Assembly: GCA_958295865.1 (NCBI GenBank)
Contig: CATQHF010000004.1
Coordinates: forward strand, 124,001-188,000
Direction: 5' to 3'
Source of the DNA: an uncultured Dehalococcoidia bacterium
GTDB taxonomy: Bacteria > Chloroflexota > Dehalococcoidia > Lucifugimonadales > JADFKI01
DNA: 64,000 nt
Below, in pieces: positions 36,831-45,519 of the stretch; within the stretch, counting starts at the first letter, position 1, and each line of letters opens with the position of its first letter. Position numbers and translations under genes: made by a program. The notes under the pieces were generated by a model, which worked only from the letters and a program-made list of their open reading frames with translations, made no database searches and was not told the origin of the DNA.

Positions 36831-36857
36831 AGCCTTCCCCCACCAAGGGGGAAGGCT
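36831..36857 (+). terminator. hairpin of the repeat family after the PanE-like gene
   Basis: AGCCTTCCCC, a six-base loop, and GGGGGAAGGCT. The sequence then continues with TAGGATGGGGGT, the common core of the intergenic repeat family. It follows the stop by 8 bases and may terminate transcription, but no T-run follows the stem. Confidence 0.5.
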
Positions 36858-36930
36858 AGGATGGGGGTAGAGCTCAGCTAAAGTATAAGGTTGAATCTAA
36901 TATCAACCTATATCGACGATGTCCGTTACT

Positions 36931-37740
36931 CTACTGCGCCAAACTTACAAAGTACTCTTTTCTCAGTTGCTCTTGGATTTGCGGATCAATTACCTGCTGG
37001 TACAGTTCGCCCATTCTGTCGCCACGCCGTCCGTTTATGGGAGGTTCGAATGCCTCAATCAATACTGATTCGAGGATGGTTATGACATCGTCCACAGAGA
37101 AGTCGCCCGTGAGTGATTTTAACTCCCCTTCCCCTGATTCATCCACATCACGCAAACCGAACCAAGAAAAACTATCCCATCGCAAAGCCTTAGGGTCAGC
37201 ACGTCTGTAATGTGCATACAGTCGTTTGTATAGACCATCCTTAATTGCTCTGCCCACATACACTACGGAACGTCCCTTATGGAGCAGATACACACCCCGT
37301 TGATCAGCAAAGTCAACAGGAGCGGAGCTTGATGCATCGCGGCCAAGCATTTGTGGCTGTCTGCCACTCCACCGAACTTTGTCCCTTTCCCAGAACATAC
37401 CATAAGTAGGAACTAGGAGTTCTCTTATTTCGTCAGGCTGTTCTTCTTCAACCTCATCGGTTTCCTCAACTTCAGTGCTTTCCTGTTGTAGATCCGACGG
37501 GGAAAGGAATTCAAAAACGCCGCGCCCAACCTTCTTCACTCGGGAGTCGTAAATACTCTCGCTTTCCTTTATCATACGACTTAGGAGAGCATTCACCGTT
37601 CTTGCAGGCGTAGCTCCCGTGAGAGGACGCAACCCTTGTTGTCCAATCCGGTTGGTAATTTCCTGATAATCAAGAGGTACGCCTGCGTCTTCGAGAACGC
37701 GAACAATGGCCTCTTGCCATGACAAATTATTAGATGTCAT
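36931..37740 (-). CDS. HARE-HTH plus GIY-YIG nuclease-like protein
   Basis: This is a 269-aa two-domain protein. Residues 6-78 look like a HARE-HTH (SWQEAIVRVLEDAGVPLDYQ, then EITNRIGQQGLRPLTGATPA). An acidic linker (85-107) separates it from a C-terminal GIY-YIG fold: GVYLLHKGRSVVYVGRA (149-165), a catalytic-position Arg/Tyr pair near 171-180 and ESVLIEAFEPPIN (about 230). Such proteins bind DNA through HARE and cut with GIY-YIG; HARE-containing restriction enzymes are known. It stands alone, next to a small gene and the ribosomal cluster. Confidence 0.75.
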   Translation of the reverse strand: MTSNNLSWQEAIVRVLEDAGVPLDYQEITNRIGQQGLRPLTGATPARTVNALLSRMIKESESIYDSRVKKVGRGVFEFLSPSDLQQESTEVEETDEVEEEQPDEIRELLVPTYGMFWERDKVRWSGRQPQMLGRDASSSAPVDFADQRGVYLLHKGRSVVYVGRAIKDGLYKRLYAHYRRADPKALRWDSFSWFGLRDVDESGEGELKSLTGDFSVDDVITILESVLIEAFEPPINGRRGDRMGELYQQVIDPQIQEQLRKEYFVSLAQ

Positions 37741-37779
37741 TGCTTGCCTCCTAATAGTTGGCGCTTTTGAACGGAAGTG

Positions 37780-38013
37780 TCAGCAGTCCCATGACATTCG
37801 TTCGTCACTCAGATATGCCGCCACATCTTCGGCAGTCTTGAAAACACGCTGACCCGGCGCTTGGTTCAGAATGTCGACAGCGGACCGGTGCGAAGTGCTT
37901 GATGAGTGAAGTACGACCACGCTGACGGATTCCCCAACGGGGAGTTCGTCGTTCACGATTTCAATCTTGCCTCCGGGCAGCACCGTCGTCCTTATGTGCA
38001 GAGATTTTTGCAT
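37780..38013 (-). CDS. small hypothetical protein, antitoxin-like
   Basis: The 77-aa product starts at ATG 38013 with AAGGGAG 9 bases upstream; the frame extends to 38064 without a better site. It has a beta-strand beginning (LHIRTTVLPGGKIEIVNDEL, then PVGESVSVVVLHSS) and a helical end (DVAAYLSDERMSWDC), as in small VapB/AbrB-like antitoxins. The likely co-transcribed neighbour is the HARE/GIY-YIG gene 40 bases downstream. No toxin is recognised beside it. Confidence 0.5.
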   Translation of the reverse strand: MQKSLHIRTTVLPGGKIEIVNDELPVGESVSVVVLHSSSTSHRSAVDILNQAPGQRVFKTAEDVAAYLSDERMSWDC

Positions 38014-38086
38014 AGTCGCAGTCTCCCTTTTAACGGAGGCAAGTAAATCAAGCGTCTTTGGCATTGCGAAAACAGGCGTACCTGCG

Positions 38087-38485
38087 CTACCGCTTCGTGT
38101 ACTGCTGTGCCTTGCGCGCCTTCTTTAGGCCGTACTTGCGGCGTTCCTTGACGCGCGGGTCGCGGGTGAGCATGCCGGCGCGCTTGAGGGGCGCGCGCAG
38201 CGCGGGGTCGGCTTCGAGCAGCGCCCTGGATATGCCGTGCCGCAGCGCGCCCGCCTGTCCGGTTACGCCGCCGCCGCTGACCTTCGCCACCACGCGGAAC
38301 TGGCCGCCCGACTGCGTAATCCTGAACGGCTCCATTATCTCGCGCTGCCAGTTGTCCCAGGGGAACGCCTCCTCGATGGGCTTGCCGTTCACCACGATGG
38401 GCCCGCTCTCCATGTACAGGCGAACCCGCGCGACCGCCGACTTGCGCCTGCCCGTGCCGTAGTAGTACTGCTGCTGCATCGTCAC
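38087..38485 (-). CDS. rpsI: 30S ribosomal protein S9
   Basis: The 132-aa protein has the [20 protein letters not shown] start and the C-terminal [20 protein letters not shown], ending in YTKR, the tail that reaches the P-site tRNA. It is adjacent to rplM with no gap (38485/38486), the standard L13-S9 pair, and is the last gene of the ribosomal super-cluster. Confidence 0.97.
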   Translation of the reverse strand: MTMQQQYYYGTGRRKSAVARVRLYMESGPIVVNGKPIEEAFPWDNWQREIMEPFRITQSGGQFRVVAKVSGGGVTGQAGALRHGISRALLEADPALRAPLKRAGMLTRDPRVKERRKYGLKKARKAQQYTKR

Positions 38486-38941
38486 TTAGGCTTCCTCCCC
38501 TTGCTTGGCGGCGCTGGTTGCCATCTGCGCCTGATGTGGATGGTCGGGTCCGGCATAGACCTTCATTCGGGCGAGCATGTGCCTGCCCAGCGCGTTCTTC
38601 GGCAGCATGCCCTTGACCGACTGCGTGATGACGCGCGTCGGCGTCCGCTCCAGCATCTGCTCCAGCGTGCGCTCGGTCAAGCCGCCGTGATAGCCGCTGT
38701 GCCGGTAGTACATCTTCTGCTGCATCTTGTTGCCCGTAACGCGAATCTTCTCCGCGTTCACGACAATCACATAGTCGCCCGTGTTAAGGTGCGGCACATA
38801 GATGGGCTTGTGCTTGCCTTGCAGCAGCACCGCAATCTCCGATGACAGCCTGCCGAGCGTCTTGTCGGCGGCGTCAACGAGATGCCACTCCGGTTTGAGT
38901 TCCGCCGCCTTCGTCTGATACGGCTTGTTGCTTATTGGCAT
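38486..38941 (-). CDS. rplM: 50S ribosomal protein L13
   Basis: The 151-aa product has the L13 core WHLVDAADKTLGRLSSEIAV, HLNTGDYVIVVNAEKIRVTG and the GMLPKNALGRHMLARMKVYA segment, then GPDHPHQAQ. The stop abuts rpsI. It follows truA with a 75-base gap, which includes AGAGCCTGTCCTGAG in reverse, a fragment of the dispersed repeat. Confidence 0.97.
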   Translation of the reverse strand: MPISNKPYQTKAAELKPEWHLVDAADKTLGRLSSEIAVLLQGKHKPIYVPHLNTGDYVIVVNAEKIRVTGNKMQQKMYYRHSGYHGGLTERTLEQMLERTPTRVITQSVKGMLPKNALGRHMLARMKVYAGPDHPHQAQMATSAAKQGEEA

Positions 38942-39016
38942 TTTCGTTCACTCGTTCTCCGTTGCAATTCTCTTTTTTTAATTCAGCCTGTCTTTCGGCT
39001 GTACTCAGGACAGGCT

Positions 39017-39853
39017 CTATCCGTCGCTGCTAGTCCCCGCCATGCGCGGCGGGTAGTCGGCGTACTCCACGGCGACGAGGCACAGCCCATGCGCCGGCAG
39101 CGAGTGCGCCACCTTGTCAGTCTGTCCGCCGTCCAGCATCGCTTGCAGGTCATTCACGGAAAGCCTGCCGCGTCCGATGTCCACCAGCGCGCCCGCCATT
39201 CGCCTAACCTGCCGCCGCAAGAAGGCGTTGCCCGCAACCTCGAAGACAAGCGTCTCATCCATTCGCGCCCTGTCAGTATAAGGCATAGATGAACCGCCGC
39301 CGACTGCTGACCGCCGACTGCCGACCGATACGACTGCGCTGTGTATGGCGCGGACGCTGTTCGTCTTGCCGTCTTGCAATGGCGCGGCGAACCTGCGGAA
39401 GTCGTGCTCGCCGACGAAAACGCTTGCCGCCTCGCGCATCCGCTCCACATCCAGCCTGTGCCGAATGTGGCATGCGAACCGCCTTGCGAGCGGCGAAGGC
39501 GTTGCGCCGTTCAGGATGGTGTAGCGATAGATGCGCCGCCGCGCGTCCCGCCGCGCGTCGAAGTCCGGCCTGACCACATGCGCCGCCTTGACCGCGATGT
39601 CCGACGGCAGATAGTGGTTCAGCGCGCTCACGACCGTCGCCGTCGAATGATTCGATGCCGTGTCGAATGTTGCCACCTGCGCCTCGGCGTGTACGCCGGC
39701 GTCGGTGCGCCCCGCGCCTCTGACGCGCGCGCGCGCGCCCGTCAGTCGCTCAATCGCCAACTCCAGCTCCCCCTGTATGGAAGGCGCATTGACCTGATAC
39801 TGGAAGCCGCGATAGCGCGTGCCCTCATATTCGATTGTTAACGCAAGTCGCAT
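39017..39853 (-). CDS. truA: tRNA pseudouridine synthase A
   Basis: The 278-aa enzyme starts MRLALTIEYEGTRYRGFQYQ. The catalytic aspartate is in GAGRTDAGVHAEAQVATFDT (near residue 55) and the C-terminal domain contains FLRRQVRRMAGALVDIGRG. TruA makes pseudouridine 38-40 in tRNA anticodon arms. The frame extends to 39880, but ATG 39853 matches the family start. It lies 31 bases after rplQ. Confidence 0.93.
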   Translation of the reverse strand: MRLALTIEYEGTRYRGFQYQVNAPSIQGELELAIERLTGARARVRGAGRTDAGVHAEAQVATFDTASNHSTATVVSALNHYLPSDIAVKAAHVVRPDFDARRDARRRIYRYTILNGATPSPLARRFACHIRHRLDVERMREAASVFVGEHDFRRFAAPLQDGKTNSVRAIHSAVVSVGSRRSAVGGGSSMPYTDRARMDETLVFEVAGNAFLRRQVRRMAGALVDIGRGRLSVNDLQAMLDGGQTDKVAHSLPAHGLCLVAVEYADYPPRMAGTSSDG

Positions 39854-39884
39854 CCTGCGGCATGCTTCCACTACTGACAACCGC

Positions 39885-40238
39885 CTACGGCATCAACTCC
39901 AGCACTGCCATAGGCGCTGCGTCCCCCTTGCGCGGCCCCATCTTGGTGAGGCGCGTGTAGCCTCCGGGCCTGTCTTCGTATCGCTGCGAAAGCTCGTCGA
40001 ACACCTTTCGCAGCACGTCGTCGTCGGTCAGAAATGCGGCGGCTTGCCTGCGGTCGTGCAGGCTGCCCGCCTTGCCGCGCGTAATCACCTTCTCCGCGAG
40101 CGGGCGCACCTCGCGCGCCTTCGCTTCCGTAGTCCTGATGGACTCATGCCTGAGCAGGTCGGTCACCATCCCGCGCAGCATCAGCATGCGGTGCGCCGTG
40201 GGGCGGTTCAGCTTTCTTCCCGAGAGGCGGTGTCTCAT
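39885..40238 (-). CDS. rplQ: 50S ribosomal protein L17
   Basis: The 117-aa product begins MRHRLSGRKLNRPTAHRMLM with the typical LRGMVTDLLRHESIRTTEAK. It ends ELMP and follows rpoA by 11 bases. Standard alpha-operon position. Confidence 0.97.
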   Translation of the reverse strand: MRHRLSGRKLNRPTAHRMLMLRGMVTDLLRHESIRTTEAKAREVRPLAEKVITRGKAGSLHDRRQAAAFLTDDDVLRKVFDELSQRYEDRPGGYTRLTKMGPRKGDAAPMAVLELMP

Positions 40239-40249
40239 AGTCGTCCTCT

Positions 40250-41278
40250 CTACTCCTCGCTTGCAACTGCGGCGCTCTCCGCGCCGTTCATATTCTCCGG
40301 ATCTAGGTTGGGCGGCAGCAGATCCATCTCGCGCAATCGGTCGAAAAGCTCAGTGTACGACTTCTCGCCAAAGTTGCGGATGCCGATCAACTCATCCTTG
40401 CTCTTCTCCAGCACCTCGCCCACCTTGTCTATGCCCGCGCGCTTCAGGCAGTTCAGCGTGCGCGATGACAACTCCAGCTTCTCCACGACTACATTGTACT
40501 TCTCCGGTGAGATGCTCGGAATCAGCACCGGGCTGCCCACCTCCGAAGCGTCTAACTGCACCTTTGCGAACATGAAGAACTTGTTCATCAGCACATCGCC
40601 CGACTGCCGCAGCGCCTCGATTGGCTCGATTGAGCCGTCCGTCCATATCTCGATGATGAGGCGCTCGTAGTCGGTGCGCTGCCCCACGCGCGTAGGCTCA
40701 ACCCTGTAATTGACCTTGCGGATAGGCGTGAACACGGCATCCACCGGCAGGGTGCCTATCGCCTGATCGTTCCCGCTGGACGCTTCCTTGTAGCCGACGC
40801 CCTGTTCCACATTGAACTCCACCGCGAGCTTGGCTTCGGGCGAGTCGAGCGTCGCCAGATGCAGTTCCGGGTTGACCACCTCAAAGTTGGACGACGCCAT
40901 GATGTCGGCGGCGCAGACCTCGCCCTCGCCGGCGACTTCAAGCCGCAGCTTGCCCGGCCCGTCCGTCTCCGAGCGCAGCCGCACGCCCTTCACATTCAGC
41001 AGAAACTCCGACACTTCCTCTTTCATGTGCGGTATCGTGGCGTACTCGTGCAGCACGCCCTCGACCTTGACCCATGTTACCGCCGTGCCGGTCAGCGAGC
41101 CGTACAGCACGCGGCGCAGCGGGTTGCCCAGCGTCACGCCATAGCCCGGCTCCAGCGGCTCGATAGCGAACTTGCCGTACCTGTCCGCGAACTCGAGGCG
41201 CTTGATTTCCGGGGTTATGACTATCTCTTCCTCGTCATCCAGGGCAGGAAGTGTGTATGCCTGATAATCTAAGACCAT
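40250..41278 (-). CDS. rpoA: RNA polymerase alpha subunit
   Basis: The 342-aa subunit has an N-terminal dimerisation domain (GYGVTLGNPLRRVLYGSLTG near residue 45) and a C-terminal domain with VGEVLEKSKDELIGIRNFGE (near 285-304). The start at 41278 is preferred because AGGAG stands 9 bases before it; an in-frame ATG at 41287 is adjacent to the AGGAG. rpoA precedes rplQ, as in the alpha operon. Confidence 0.97.
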   Translation of the reverse strand: MVLDYQAYTLPALDDEEEIVITPEIKRLEFADRYGKFAIEPLEPGYGVTLGNPLRRVLYGSLTGTAVTWVKVEGVLHEYATIPHMKEEVSEFLLNVKGVRLRSETDGPGKLRLEVAGEGEVCAADIMASSNFEVVNPELHLATLDSPEAKLAVEFNVEQGVGYKEASSGNDQAIGTLPVDAVFTPIRKVNYRVEPTRVGQRTDYERLIIEIWTDGSIEPIEALRQSGDVLMNKFFMFAKVQLDASEVGSPVLIPSISPEKYNVVVEKLELSSRTLNCLKRAGIDKVGEVLEKSKDELIGIRNFGEKSYTELFDRLREMDLLPPNLDPENMNGAESAAVASEE

Positions 41279-41385
41279 ATAGCGCATCTCCTCTTCGACA
41301 ATCTTTTGCGTCGGATATGCTTGGCGCGCGTCTTATGTTCGATGCTTTTAGCGTCGGTTATGCCGCGCAGCAGCGGGCGAAAACG

Positions 41386-42021
41386 CTACTTCGAGTAGAA
41401 CTCCACAACGAGACGCACATCGATGTTCGTGTCGATCTCGGAGGGGTCCGGCAGCGCGACCATCTCGGCGGAGCGCCTGGCGTTGTCCATCCGCAGCCAG
41501 ACGGGCGTGGTGCGCTTGGGCGGGCCGCTCGTCAGCTCCTGGATGAAGTCCGGCACGCTGCCGTTGTTGCCGCCCCGCTTCCATGCGACCACATCGCCCG
41601 GCTGCACCAGGTACGACGGGATGTCCATGCGCCTGCCGTTCACGGTGAAGTGGCTGTGGTTCACCAGCTGCCGCGCGTGCGCCCGCGACTCGGCGAACGA
41701 CAGCCGAAACACCACATTGTCCAGCCGCGTCTCAAGCAGCTGAAGCAGCGTGTCGCCCGTAACGCCGGGGTTCTCGCGCGCCATCTCGAAGTACCTCTTG
41801 AACTGCTTTTCGAGCACGCCGTAGGTGAAGCGCGCCTTCTGCTTTTCGCGGAGCTGGATCGCCCAGTCAGAGGAGCGCCTGCGCCGCGGGATGCTGTCTC
41901 CCGGCGGCCGCCTGCGCCGCTCTACCGCGCATCTGGGCGTGTAGCACCGCTCGCCTTTGAGGAACAACTTCTCCCCTATACGGCGGCACTTTCGGCATAC
42001 TGCGTCAGTGTATCTTGCCAT
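41386..42021 (-). CDS. rpsD: 30S ribosomal protein S4 (zinc-type)
   Basis: The 211-aa protein starts MARYTDAVCRKCRRIGEKLF with four cysteines (CxxC...C....C at 9, 12, 26, 31), the zinc-binding S4 variant. It continues with a YGVLEKQFKRYFEMA segment and the S4 RNA-binding domain (RLDNVVFRLSFAESRAHARQ, then LVNHSHFTVNGRRM). GGAGG is 15 bases before ATG 42021. It is separated from rpsK by an inserted membrane-protein gene. Confidence 0.96.
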   Translation of the reverse strand: MARYTDAVCRKCRRIGEKLFLKGERCYTPRCAVERRRRPPGDSIPRRRRSSDWAIQLREKQKARFTYGVLEKQFKRYFEMARENPGVTGDTLLQLLETRLDNVVFRLSFAESRAHARQLVNHSHFTVNGRRMDIPSYLVQPGDVVAWKRGGNNGSVPDFIQELTSGPPKRTTPVWLRMDNARRSAEMVALPDPSEIDTNIDVRLVVEFYSK

Positions 42022-42149
42022 TCTCTGCTCTTTCACCCTCCAAGGTGTTCTGTATTCTCAAGCCGTGTCGTCTATCCGATTTCGTCATTTCAGTGTTCTT
42101 GTTTCGTCATCCCTGTGAAAGCGGAAAGTCGGAAAACCGCGTATCCCGT

Positions 42150-43091
42150 CTATCGTATTAGCCCCCCGTCGCCCGGAGGCGCAATGCCCACCTGCTCCGA
42201 CAGCGCGTTCAGATCGTAATCTTCCTTGCGCCCCCTCAGGTTGAGATATATCAATGCGCCCGCTATCGCGGATATAGGCGCGATTATCGCGCTTCCCAGC
42301 AGGCCGACAATTGCGTTTGCCGCCCTCCAAAGAACGCCTCCCGGCTCATCTATCAGGGTTATCGGAGTTGCCAGCAACCCCAGCACAATCCCCAGCCCAA
42401 AGATTACCAGCCCTATCAGTATCCAAACCGCGAATGTCCGCCACCAGTCGCCCCGCACCAGCCCGAAGCTGCGCTTGAGCGCCCCGATAGGCTTGTATCC
42501 CTCGATAACCGCTGCTTGTGCGGCAACCGACCAAAAAATCACCAGCGTCAGCACAATCAGTCCCGGCACAATCAGCAGCGCGAACCCTATGATCATCAGC
42601 ACAAAGACGCCGAAAGACAGAACCCCAAGCGCCACCAGCGTAAGCACTCGCCACCAAGCCCTGCCGTAGCTTCTGCCCACATCTATGCTGCCTGTCACAT
42701 ACTGCATCCCGACGGCATAGACGATTACGCCCGTCAGGAATGTTTGCAGCAAAAGCGTCGCGATTACATACACCGTCAAGGCAGTCATCAGCCCGACGAG
42801 CTCATCAATGGACAGCGCTTCCGCCAACTCCGACTGTTCCGTGAGTGAATACTCCGCGGACGGCGGAAGCTCCGCTCTCGGATCGCCCGCGAAACTGACT
42901 TGCAGCGCCTGAAAATCCTCCACGCTTGGCAGCCTGTCGGATATGGCGAACTCCAAGATTGCCAGAGGAATCTGGATTATAAGCGCAATCAGGATGAGCT
43001 TCCGAAAGTGCCTGCCGTAGATGGTGAAGCACTCACCGAGAATCTCAAAGGGACTGCGCCTGAATGGTGTCTGCGTGGGCTGCTGTTCCAC
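42150..43091 (-). CDS. membrane protein inserted in the alpha operon
   Basis: The 313-aa product has six or more hydrophobic segments (about 32-50, 103-128, 155-183, 185-205, 232-258 and 275-295) and a charged periplasmic-type loop (about 58-98). The N-terminus reads FRRSPFEILGECFTIYGRHF. It resembles the general class of glycerophosphodiester-phosphodiesterase-type membrane domains (DUF-like) without catalytic residues. GTG start. It interrupts the usual rpsM-rpsK-rpsD-rpoA order. Function unknown. Confidence 0.65.
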   Translation of the reverse strand: MEQQPTQTPFRRSPFEILGECFTIYGRHFRKLILIALIIQIPLAILEFAISDRLPSVEDFQALQVSFAGDPRAELPPSAEYSLTEQSELAEALSIDELVGLMTALTVYVIATLLLQTFLTGVIVYAVGMQYVTGSIDVGRSYGRAWWRVLTLVALGVLSFGVFVLMIIGFALLIVPGLIVLTLVIFWSVAAQAAVIEGYKPIGALKRSFGLVRGDWWRTFAVWILIGLVIFGLGIVLGLLATPITLIDEPGGVLWRAANAIVGLLGSAIIAPISAIAGALIYLNLRGRKEDYDLNALSEQVGIAPPGDGGLIR

Positions 43092-43139
43092 TTGCTTAGC
43101 CTGCGAATACTGTCGGGACGGGTTGTCGAGCCATAGCCG

Positions 43140-43526
43140 CTACACGCGCCGCCGCTTGCGCGGTCGAGTGCCGTTGTGCGGTATGGGCGTAACGTCGCGG
43201 ATGCTCGTTACGAACAGCCCCTGCGCTTGCAGCGTTCGGATTGCCGCCTCCCTGCCGGCTCCCGGCCCCCTGACGAACACCTCAATCTGTCGCAACCCGT
43301 GTTCCATGCCCTTGCGCGCGGCGTCCTCGGCGGCGCGCTGCGCGGCGAATGCCGTCGACTTGCGCGACCCCCTGAAGCCCGCCGTGCCGGAACTGCCCCA
43401 GGTGATGACATTGCCCTCCGGGTCCACCAGCGTGATTATTGTGTTGTTAAATGTCGATTGGATGTACGCCCGCCCAACCGGAACGGACCTGCGCTCCCTG
43501 CGCCTTGTTCGTGATCTTCGCGGCAT
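43140..43526 (-). CDS. rpsK: 30S ribosomal protein S11
   Basis: The 128-aa product starts with the S11 motif [38 protein letters not shown] and [18 protein letters not shown] follow, and it ends RKRRRV. Its usual neighbour rpsM is 109 bases away across a repeat-containing gap. Confidence 0.97.
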   Translation of the reverse strand: MPRRSRTRRRERRSVPVGRAYIQSTFNNTIITLVDPEGNVITWGSSGTAGFRGSRKSTAFAAQRAAEDAARKGMEHGLRQIEVFVRGPGAGREAAIRTLQAQGLFVTSIRDVTPIPHNGTRPRKRRRV

Positions 43527-43561
43527 CTATGCTGCCCTTTCCTGCTTCATCTCAAAGTCGC

Positions 43562-43620
43562 CTCCCCCTTATGGGAGAAGGTTAGAGCCTGTCCTGAGGT
43601 AGCCCGAAGGCATGGGAGTA
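43562..43620. repeat. palindromic repeat-family member between rpsK and rpsM
   Basis: CTCCCCCTTATGGGAGAAGG, then TTAGAGCCTGTCCTGAGG and a GAAGGCATGGGAG end. It is the same composite as in other gaps of this cluster (52216-52275, 60780-60842). Confidence 0.7.
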
Positions 43621-43634
43621 AAGCCAAAGCCCCG

Positions 43635-44018
43635 CTACTTCGTCGTTGAGCGCTGCCCGCGTCCTGCTACCGTCTGTCGTCTGCCGCGCTTCGTGCGCGC
43701 GTTAGTGCGCGTGCGCTGTCCCCGCGACGGCAAGCCCCTGCGATGGCGCAGACCTCGGTATGTTCCGACATCCATCAGCCGACGCAAATTCATATCGATC
43801 TCGCGCCGCAGGTCTCCCTCGACTATCTTCTCGCGGTCAACAATCTCGCGGATGCGCGTCAGGTCGGTTTCGTCGAGCTCACGCACGCGCGGATTGCCGA
43901 CGATGCCCGCCTTGTCCACGATGTCCTTCGCCTGATGCGGCCCTATGCCGTATATGCTGCGAAGGGAAATCTCCACCCGCTTGTTGTCAGGTATGTTCAC
44001 GCCGGATACGATAGCCAT
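43635..44018 (-). CDS. rpsM: 30S ribosomal protein S13
   Basis: The 127-aa product has GVNIPDNKRVEISLRSIYGI at the start. A helix-two-turn-helix core follows, with GTYRGLRHRRGLPSRGQRTR, then TNARTKRG. It ends with a TTK-type tail. It follows rpmJ by 9 bases. Confidence 0.97.
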   Translation of the reverse strand: MAIVSGVNIPDNKRVEISLRSIYGIGPHQAKDIVDKAGIVGNPRVRELDETDLTRIREIVDREKIVEGDLRREIDMNLRRLMDVGTYRGLRHRRGLPSRGQRTRTNARTKRGRRQTVAGRGQRSTTK

Positions 44019-44027
44019 GCTTCCCTC

Positions 44028-44141
44028 CTAGCCTTGCCGCTGCTTGTGTCTTGGGTTCTCGCAGATAACCAAAACCTTGCCGTGCCGCCTGATTACGCGA
44101 CACTTGGCGCATCTCGTCTTGACCGATGCCGATACTTTCAT
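44028..44141 (-). CDS. rpmJ: 50S ribosomal protein L36 (zinc-type)
   Basis: This 37-aa protein is too short for most gene callers: [14 protein letters not shown], then [22 protein letters not shown], with the CxxC...C....H zinc site (Cys11, Cys14, Cys27, His32). The start is at 44141 and a TAG stop at 44028. It lies between infA and rpsM, the normal alpha-operon position. Confidence 0.95.
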   Translation of the reverse strand: MKVSASVKTRCAKCRVIRRHGKVLVICENPRHKQRQG

Positions 44142-44313
44142 GATGATTGCCTTTCCCGGCGTCCTGCCAATGCGCGGCAGACTCGACGCCCTTACGCGGC
44201 GTTGTATTTACGGCTCATTCAAGCTCTGCCGCAAGAGTGAGCGCACCCCACCATGCGATGCACCTGCGCGATACGCATGAGTATATGGGCGAACGCATAC
44301 AGCCCCGTATAGG

Positions 44314-44532
44314 TTATTTGAAACGGTAGGTTATCCTGCCTCTGGTGAGGTCGTAGGGCGAAAGTTCCACCAGAACCTTGTCCCCCGGCAGCACGCGAAT
44401 GAAGTTCAGGCGTATCTTGCCTGACACATACGCCAAAACCTCGTGTCCGTTTGCCAGCCCCACGCGGAAACTCGCGTTGGGCAGCGACTCCGTTACTGTG
44501 CCTTCAACCTCGATGGCTTCCCTTTTTGCCAT
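44314..44532 (-). CDS. infA: translation initiation factor IF-1
   Basis: The 72-aa OB-fold protein has [20 protein letters not shown], then [44 protein letters not shown]. Length and motifs are normal. The 172-base gap to rpmJ holds no gene that I can see. The gap to map (107 bases) contains only a fragment like a palindromic repeat. Confidence 0.97.
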   Translation of the reverse strand: MAKREAIEVEGTVTESLPNASFRVGLANGHEVLAYVSGKIRLNFIRVLPGDKVLVELSPYDLTRGRITYRFK

Positions 44533-44639
44533 GCACGCTCCCTTGATTGCGCTTCACGGGCGCAGGTTCTAACCTTCGCCCCCCTATTCCTTCGCCTGCG
44601 CTTTGAGCAGGCTTTGACCTTCCCCAACTAGAGAAAGAA

Positions 44640-45443
44640 TCAAAAGTAGTAGCCGCTGGGCGTGGTCAGAATCTCCGCCCCGTCAGCGGTTATCGCTATT
44701 GTGTCCTCGAAGTGCGCCGACAGGCTGCCGTCCTCCGTTACCACCGTCCAGCCGTCATCCAGCTGCTCCGTTTCGTATGTGCCGATGGTCAGCATCGGCT
44801 CGATTGCGATGGTCATGCCCCTCTTCATCTGCGCCCCGCGTCCCGGCCTGCCGTGATTGGGCACCTGCGGCTCTTCGTGCAGCGCGCGACCTATGCCATG
44901 CCCCACATACTTCCGCACGACTCCATAGCCCAAGTCCTCCGCGTACTGCTGCACCGCATGCGATATGTCGCCGATGCGCGCCCCCGCCGTCGCCTGCGCT
45001 ATGCCGCGCTTCAGCGATTCCCTCGTGGCGTCGATGAGCCGCTGCGCCTCGTCCGATATGTCGCCCACGCCCACCGTGAACGCGCTGTCGCCGTGAAAGC
45101 CGCTCACGATTGCGCCCACATCCACGCTGAAAATATCGCCCTCTTTCAGTCGTCTGTCGCCCGGTATCCCATGCACTATCTCCTCATTTATCGAGGCGCA
45201 GATAGTGCCGGTGAATGGTATCGGGCCGCCCGCCGCATATCCCTTGAAAGACGGCGTAGCCCCCATCTTGACTATGATCTCTTCCGCTATCCTGTCCAGT
45301 TCGGCAGTGGTGACGCCCGGCTTCACGGCGTCCATCACATGCGCCTTCGCCTCCGCGACCACCAAGCCCGCCTTACGCATCAGCGCTATCTCTCTGGCGG
45401 ACTTTATGGTTATGCCGCCCGTTCTACGACGCAAAGTAGTCAT
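44640..45443 (-). CDS. map: methionine aminopeptidase, type I
   Basis: The 267-aa enzyme has IKSAREIALMRKAGLVVAEA at the N-terminus and the metal ligands in DVGAIVSGFHGDSAFTVGVG (Asp, Asp), GHGIGRALHEEPQVPN (His), TIAIEPMLTIGT (Glu) and VVTEDGSLSAHFEDTIA (Glu). It removes initiator methionine from new proteins. Its position between adk and infA is usual. Confidence 0.96.
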   Translation of the reverse strand: MTTLRRRTGGITIKSAREIALMRKAGLVVAEAKAHVMDAVKPGVTTAELDRIAEEIIVKMGATPSFKGYAAGGPIPFTGTICASINEEIVHGIPGDRRLKEGDIFSVDVGAIVSGFHGDSAFTVGVGDISDEAQRLIDATRESLKRGIAQATAGARIGDISHAVQQYAEDLGYGVVRKYVGHGIGRALHEEPQVPNHGRPGRGAQMKRGMTIAIEPMLTIGTYETEQLDDGWTVVTEDGSLSAHFEDTIAITADGAEILTTPSGYYF

Positions 45444-45519
45444 CTCCCGCGTATCCTATCGTCCGAACCGTCATTATACCAAATCGCTGAAAAGAACAAA
45501 AAACCCCTGTCCATCCCTG

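Noticed and set aside
44142-44313. Possible small gene or RNA between infA and rpmJ
   Set aside because: No frame with a start signal and no clear tRNA-like cloverleaf; the stretch holds nothing I can support.
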